Below, in pieces: positions 4,363 to 7,729 of a stretch of 7,729 nt of DNA. The DNA is taken from contig JAHJBR010000073.1 in the NCBI GenBank assembly GCA_018813445.1, positions 1 to 7,729 of the forward strand, given 5' to 3'. This DNA is from Microcaldota archaeon. GTDB taxonomy: Archaea; Micrarchaeota; Micrarchaeia; Anstonellales; Bilamarchaeaceae. Position 1 is the stretch's first letter. The number at the start of each line of letters is the position of its first letter. The notes under the pieces are model-generated. The model was not told where the DNA came from, ran no database searches, and was given only the letters and a program-made list of their open reading frames with translations. Made by a program: the position numbers and the translations under genes.

Positions 4363-6390
4363 ATGAAAAACAAGCTCTTAATCTCCCTGATGTTGCTATT
4401 CACAATAACTGCAGCCTTTGATGTTGATGATTATTTAACTCCTGAAGAAGAAAATGCAACAATCACTAACGAATATTTTTCCCTTAACCATACTGTGCAC
4501 TATATAGTAAATGTAGGCGGAGAACCCACATTTCTTATAAAAGATGACGCCTTGCTTACTGCGCCAGATGAAATTGGATCCACGTTAAAAGCATACTATA
4601 GTGCCCAATACGAAATAAACAGCACTGAAATAACTTTAATGCGCACCTATATCCAAAATTACAATGATAGTAGAAACAATGGTGTAGATCAATATACTGG
4701 CCTTGAGGAATATTCGTGTAGGCAAGCAATTTTCCTTCCTCTTTATCCATGCACAAACGAAACCTCGTGCAACACAACTGCAAGAATGATGTGTGCGTAT
4801 CTAAACAATTTGGGAATGGGTTGCAATGATTACAGTTCGTTTGTAGGCCCTATTACTGAATTTTCATATGCAAGCTTTGGTACTGATTCTGCATTAGCCA
4901 ATATTTCCAATAGGCTTGACAGCCTTAATATGGAAAATGCAGTTGACCACATAAGCAAGATAAAGAGTGAGATTGCACTTTTGAAGACCTATCGCCAACA
5001 GATAGAAAATACAATGTTTAGGATACCTCTTTCAGGAGAATCCTGTTATAATTGCACAGGAGTTTGTCCAAAGATAGATTTAGCTGAAACTTACCTAAGC
5101 AGCATGGATACTCTTGCAACTTCGCTTTCAAATAAGATTGCACCACTTGCCAATTACTCATCCACATCTCAGAAAATCCATTCTAACACTCAAGATAGAA
5201 TTAATCAACTTGAAAATGCTAATACAAGAAAAGAATATGAAGCGGTGTTCCTTCCTTTATCCGAACAGGCAAAAGTAATAAAGGAAAATGCATTGGATGC
5301 GCTTTCCCTTATTCAGAACGTAAGCCTTCAGGCAAAGCTTGACAATTTTCTAATGATTGAATATGAGATCGAGACAAAGCTATCCACTTACAATTTTACA
5401 GGATTAAATGAATCTATTATCGAGTATAATCTAACACTAAACCAGCTCAATAGTTCAATAGCCCCTGCTATGTCTTTTTACGAAGACGTTGAAAATACTT
5501 CTGTAGAGGCTGAAGCATACCTAATAATAGCTGAAAGCCAGGTTTGCGAAGGAGCATTTGATGAGCTTGAGGAACTACAAGAGGAAAAGGATAATTTAGA
5601 TAGTTCATTCCAGGATGGTCTTTCTGCAGCCCAATATGAAGCGTTACAAGAAGATTACGAGGACATTATAGAACAGGAAAAAGCCCTTATTGCAAGCGGA
5701 GGGGGAATCGAGAGTTCTCTTTATCTTTTAGAGGGTGCATCGGATAGTGCTTTGGATAATTTTGCTTCAGTGCTTCATACAATTAAACCCTTAACCTATT
5801 CAGAACGTGCAGAGTTTTCCTCCTATCTACCAATTTCCTATGCCGTACTTATGTTTTTGATCTTCACTTCATTTTGCGCATTCATAATAATGGTTTATTA
5901 TGGAATCGCAAGAAAACCAATGAATTCCATACTTCTACTCTCAGTATTCCTTATACTTGTGTTATTTATAGGAATATTCTCCCTGCTTAGTTTCTTTTCA
6001 GCAGATAAAGCCCTGAATAGATTAAGCCAGGGTAGTTTCCTTAACCTTGCAAAATCCTCAAATGAAGTACTAATACTAATAAACAAAGATGGTACCGACG
6101 CAGCAACTATCTTGGCTATGGATGCATGTGCATCCAAAATTTCAGCCGCACTCCAAATGCACAATATCTCATCTTTAGTATATACTTTAGATGACTCCAT
6201 GTGCACATCAAATTCTTCAAATACTCTACAAGACTGCTTGGACGTTATAGAAGCTCCATTCTTCATCTTGAGTGTTGCTGACTCTGATTCAACTACCTAT
6301 TCAGGCCTTCTTTTGGACGAGGCCAATGTGAAAGGCAGGGTTGCTTACCTGGATCAATGTGCAGTTGCAGAGGCAATAAAACTATCCTAG
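4363..6390 (+). CDS. Secreted, glycosylation-site-rich membrane protein with C-terminal Cys4 domain (675 aa)
   Basis: I do not recognise a family. Layout: signal peptide (residues 1 to about 18; MKNKLLISLMLLFTITAA), a large ectodomain (about 20-488), helix 1 (490-513), a short basic loop (RKP, 517-519), helix 2 (523-545), and a C-terminal domain (about 557-675). The signal peptide and basic loop place both the ectodomain and the C-terminal domain outside the cell. The ectodomain has 15 N-x-S/T sequons, nine cysteines (119, 130, 136, 144, 154, 228, 231, 235, 395) and long helical, coiled-coil-like segments (about 178-217 and 396-445). The C-terminal domain has Cys589, 614, 625 and 666 and two more sequons, and resembles the product of the next gene. 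It is probably a surface or envelope protein, N-glycosylated and disulfide-bonded. The ATG is leaderless with a TATA box 25 bases upstream. Confidence 0.85.
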   Translation: MKNKLLISLMLLFTITAAFDVDDYLTPEEENATITNEYFSLNHTVHYIVNVGGEPTFLIKDDALLTAPDEIGSTLKAYYSAQYEINSTEITLMRTYIQNYNDSRNNGVDQYTGLEEYSCRQAIFLPLYPCTNETSCNTTARMMCAYLNNLGMGCNDYSSFVGPITEFSYASFGTDSALANISNRLDSLNMENAVDHISKIKSEIALLKTYRQQIENTMFRIPLSGESCYNCTGVCPKIDLAETYLSSMDTLATSLSNKIAPLANYSSTSQKIHSNTQDRINQLENANTRKEYEAVFLPLSEQAKVIKENALDALSLIQNVSLQAKLDNFLMIEYEIETKLSTYNFTGLNESIIEYNLTLNQLNSSIAPAMSFYEDVENTSVEAEAYLIIAESQVCEGAFDELEELQEEKDNLDSSFQDGLSAAQYEALQEDYEDIIEQEKALIASGGGIESSLYLLEGASDSALDNFASVLHTIKPLTYSERAEFSSYLPISYAVLMFLIFTSFCAFIIMVYYGIARKPMNSILLLSVFLILVLFIGIFSLLSFFSADKALNRLSQGSFLNLAKSSNEVLILINKDGTDAATILAMDACASKISAALQMHNISSLVYTLDDSMCTSNSSNTLQDCLDVIEAPFFILSVADSDSTTYSGLLLDEANVKGRVAYLDQCAVAEAIKLS

Positions 6391-6398
6391 GTTTTTTT

Positions 6399-6845
6399 AT
6401 GATGTTGAAGAAGATTGCCATTTTAGTACTTTTGATGATTGCTGCATTTCTTACTTATTCAATATTGAACCGGTCAGTTTTTGAAGAACCAAGCACAAAA
6501 GAGCAATTTGGAAAAGACCTAACTTTAGCTCAAGATGTTTTCATAGTAATGGATTTGAGGGGCGCTCCTGAAGATTCAAGAGTAGGAGTAATGCAGTGCG
6601 GAATTGATCTTGCAGGAAGCACAGCCCTTCAACCCCGCAATGTATTTGTATATGCAGTTGAAGGCAATACTTGTCTTGATGAAAATAACACAGATGTTGG
6701 TGCTGTATATTGCGATACATTATCCACAAAAGGAGCAGTAATCCAAATTAGATATGGGGAAAAAGGATTAGTGGAGTTCTATAAAAACAAGATGCTTGTG
6801 AATCTTAACAATTATTCTGCACCATGCTCAGTCTCAAGCAACTGA
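6399..6845 (+). CDS. Signal-anchored extracytoplasmic Cys4 protein (148 aa), paralogue of the preceding C-terminal domain
   Basis: No known family is recognised. The product starts MMLKKIAILVLLMIAAFLTY, a signal anchor with basic residues inside, followed by an outer domain of about 120 residues. That domain carries Cys67, Cys92, Cys105 and Cys143 with spacing 25, 13, 38, against 25, 11, 41 in the last 119 residues of the 675-aa protein, and shares the DV-x(19)-C and VY-x(6)-C patterns. Three N-x-S/T sequons are present. Predicted alternating strands and helices suggest a small alpha/beta fold. The start lies 8 bases after the preceding TAG; ATG 6399 and ATG 6402 are both in frame, with AGGT (6389-6392) as a weak ribosome-binding site, so an operon with translational coupling is likely. 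An in-frame ATG at 6357 sits inside the previous gene and is rejected. The TGA is 1 base from the convergent aRF1 stop. Confidence 0.82.
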   Translation: MMLKKIAILVLLMIAAFLTYSILNRSVFEEPSTKEQFGKDLTLAQDVFIVMDLRGAPEDSRVGVMQCGIDLAGSTALQPRNVFVYAVEGNTCLDENNTDVGAVYCDTLSTKGAVIQIRYGEKGLVEFYKNKMLVNLNNYSAPCSVSSN

Positions 6846-6846
6846 A

Positions 6847-7729
6847 TTATTTATATCTGAGGAATGCTGCAATTCCACCAAACCCTTCTAAAAACTGCGT
6901 GCCTTCTGTAGTATTTGTAGATATTATCTCAACTTTGATCCCTTTTTCCTTAGCCAAATCTGCAAGATCCTCAAGCAAAGGCTCTTCCTCTTCAAGCACC
7001 ATCCTTCCATTGCATGCAGAACAGGTTATGCTTGTTTCTGCCTGCTCATCCAATGTTTTGCTTTCCTCTGCTTCGCAACTTCCGCATTTCCATTTTGCTA
7101 TTTTATAAATAAGTCCTTCAGATAACAATACCATGTCTGCCTGTTTTTTCTCTATTGCATTGCGCACTTCTTTTTCCCCGTAGGTAACTAATCCATCTTT
7201 AGATATCTCTTTTATAAATCTGTCAATCAGCACTCTTTCTTTTATTGCTTCCTGCTCTGCGATAAGAGATTCGCTTTTTGCAAGAACTTCTCTTATTCCA
7301 TATTCATCAGTATAGCCTGTATCCACCACTCCGATTATTTTATGCTGGTAATTGTAGGGTGCCATCTTATAGAAAAATTCTTTAGTTGGTCCAGGTCCGC
7401 CTATTATTATTCCTTTAACTTTTCCAACAAAGGCTTTGTCCATGGCTTCTCCCACTCTTTTGTAATAGTATTCAATACTTTCTTCTATAAGCCGCTCATA
7501 TCTTCTTGCACTCTGCCCTCCCTTCCTAATCTTTGCATGCGCAGTGCTATTCAATTTCTTTGTTACTACTACCTGTGTTCCTTTGAGAATTGCAACTGTA
7601 GCTTCTCTTCCGTCCATTACAACCAAGCCATAGCTATCTGTTGCATCAAGAAGCCGTTGCAATGGTTCAAGGAAAAATGAGCTATCGCATCTATATACAC
7701 TAATATTCAACGGTTGCGGGGGCTCAATG
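6847..7729 (-). CDS. prf1: Peptide chain release factor aRF1 (eRF1 type), C-terminal 293 codons
   Basis: Archaeal class I release factor: recognises stop codons and triggers peptidyl-tRNA hydrolysis on the ribosome. The frame is open to the window edge (EPPQPLNISVYRCDS at the first codons), so the TTG at 7710 is internal, not a start; about 120 residues, including the stop-codon-reading N domain, lie to the right. Visible parts: YRCDSSFFLEPL, YGLVVMDGREATVAIL, the catalytic GGQ (7513-7521) inside KGGQSARRYERL, GGPGPTKEFF, then the C domain with VDTGYTDEYGIRE, YGEKEV and MVLLSEGL. Near the end is a small zinc-ribbon-like insert with two CxxC pairs (CGSC and CSAC, 7012-7086), as in archaeal and eukaryotic minidomains, and the C-terminal GTQFLEGFGGIAAFLRY typical of the family. 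No defect is seen in the part present. Confidence 0.95.
   Translation of the reverse strand, partial: IEPPQPLNISVYRCDSSFFLEPLQRLLDATDSYGLVVMDGREATVAILKGTQVVVTKKLNSTAHAKIRKGGQSARRYERLIEESIEYYYKRVGEAMDKAFVGKVKGIIIGGPGPTKEFFYKMAPYNYQHKIIGVVDTGYTDEYGIREVLAKSESLIAEQEAIKERVLIDRFIKEISKDGLVTYGEKEVRNAIEKKQADMVLLSEGLIYKIAKWKCGSCEAEESKTLDEQAETSITCSACNGRMVLEEEEPLLEDLADLAKEKGIKVEIISTNTTEGTQFLEGFGGIAAFLRYK

Noticed and set aside
6357..6398. Upstream ATG extending the 148-aa protein by 14 residues
   Set aside because: It lies inside the preceding gene and would put a polar Cys-rich stretch before an otherwise normal signal anchor; ATG 6399 has a ribosome-binding site.
6363..6404. 675-aa and 148-aa genes as one gene broken by a frameshift
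   Set aside because: Each ends or begins normally: the second has its own signal anchor and start, and its outer domain repeats the first gene's tail and does not continue it.
7708..7710. TTG start of a 287-residue aRF1 frame
   Set aside because: The frame stays open to the window edge and the codons before it (EPPQP) fit the linker before YRCDS in aRF1, so this TTG is an internal leucine.

Overview
The window is a compact, AT-rich stretch of an archaeal chromosome. Three things show this: the recognisable housekeeping genes are archaeal types (diphthine synthase DphB, RNase P protein Rnp4, release factor aRF1, a GGPP-type prenyl synthase and a DUF63 membrane protein); TATA-like boxes lie about 24-27 bases upstream of start codons, as expected for leaderless archaeal mRNAs; and the starts without such a box have GGTG-type Shine-Dalgarno sequences or overlap the preceding gene. 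Genes abut or nearly abut, including two convergent pairs separated by 0 and 1 base. A small-genome archaeon (for example of the DPANN kind) would fit, but the lineage is a guess.

Left third (1-2431, minus strand): four co-directional genes. In transcription order they are an unrecognised 191-aa protein, a DUF63 multi-pass membrane protein (TTG start), an unrecognised 212-aa single-pass membrane protein, and the first 103 codons of dphB, cut by the window edge. The last three are tightly packed with coupled starts.

Middle (2432-4294): a divergent intergenic region leads to rnp4 on the plus strand. Its stop touches the stop of a convergent 132-aa three-helix membrane protein with an external four-cysteine loop. 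That gene diverges from a GGPP synthase gene, and one TATA-like element, GGTTTAATAA, sits about 26 bases from both start codons.

Right part (4295-7729): a leaderless gene for a 675-aa secreted and membrane-anchored protein with 17 N-glycosylation sequons is followed by a gene for a 148-aa signal-anchored protein. The last ~110 residues of the first and the outer domain of the second share a four-cysteine pattern with nearly identical spacing, so I read them as paralogous extracytoplasmic domains in one operon. This is the most novel-looking part of the window. The aRF1 gene converges from the right and runs off the window, with its N-terminal domain missing.

The housekeeping genes touch translation (elongation factor 2 diphthamide, tRNA 5' maturation, termination) and lipid synthesis. 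The unrecognised genes are mostly membrane or surface proteins. No tRNA, rRNA, CRISPR array, insertion sequence or long repeat was seen.
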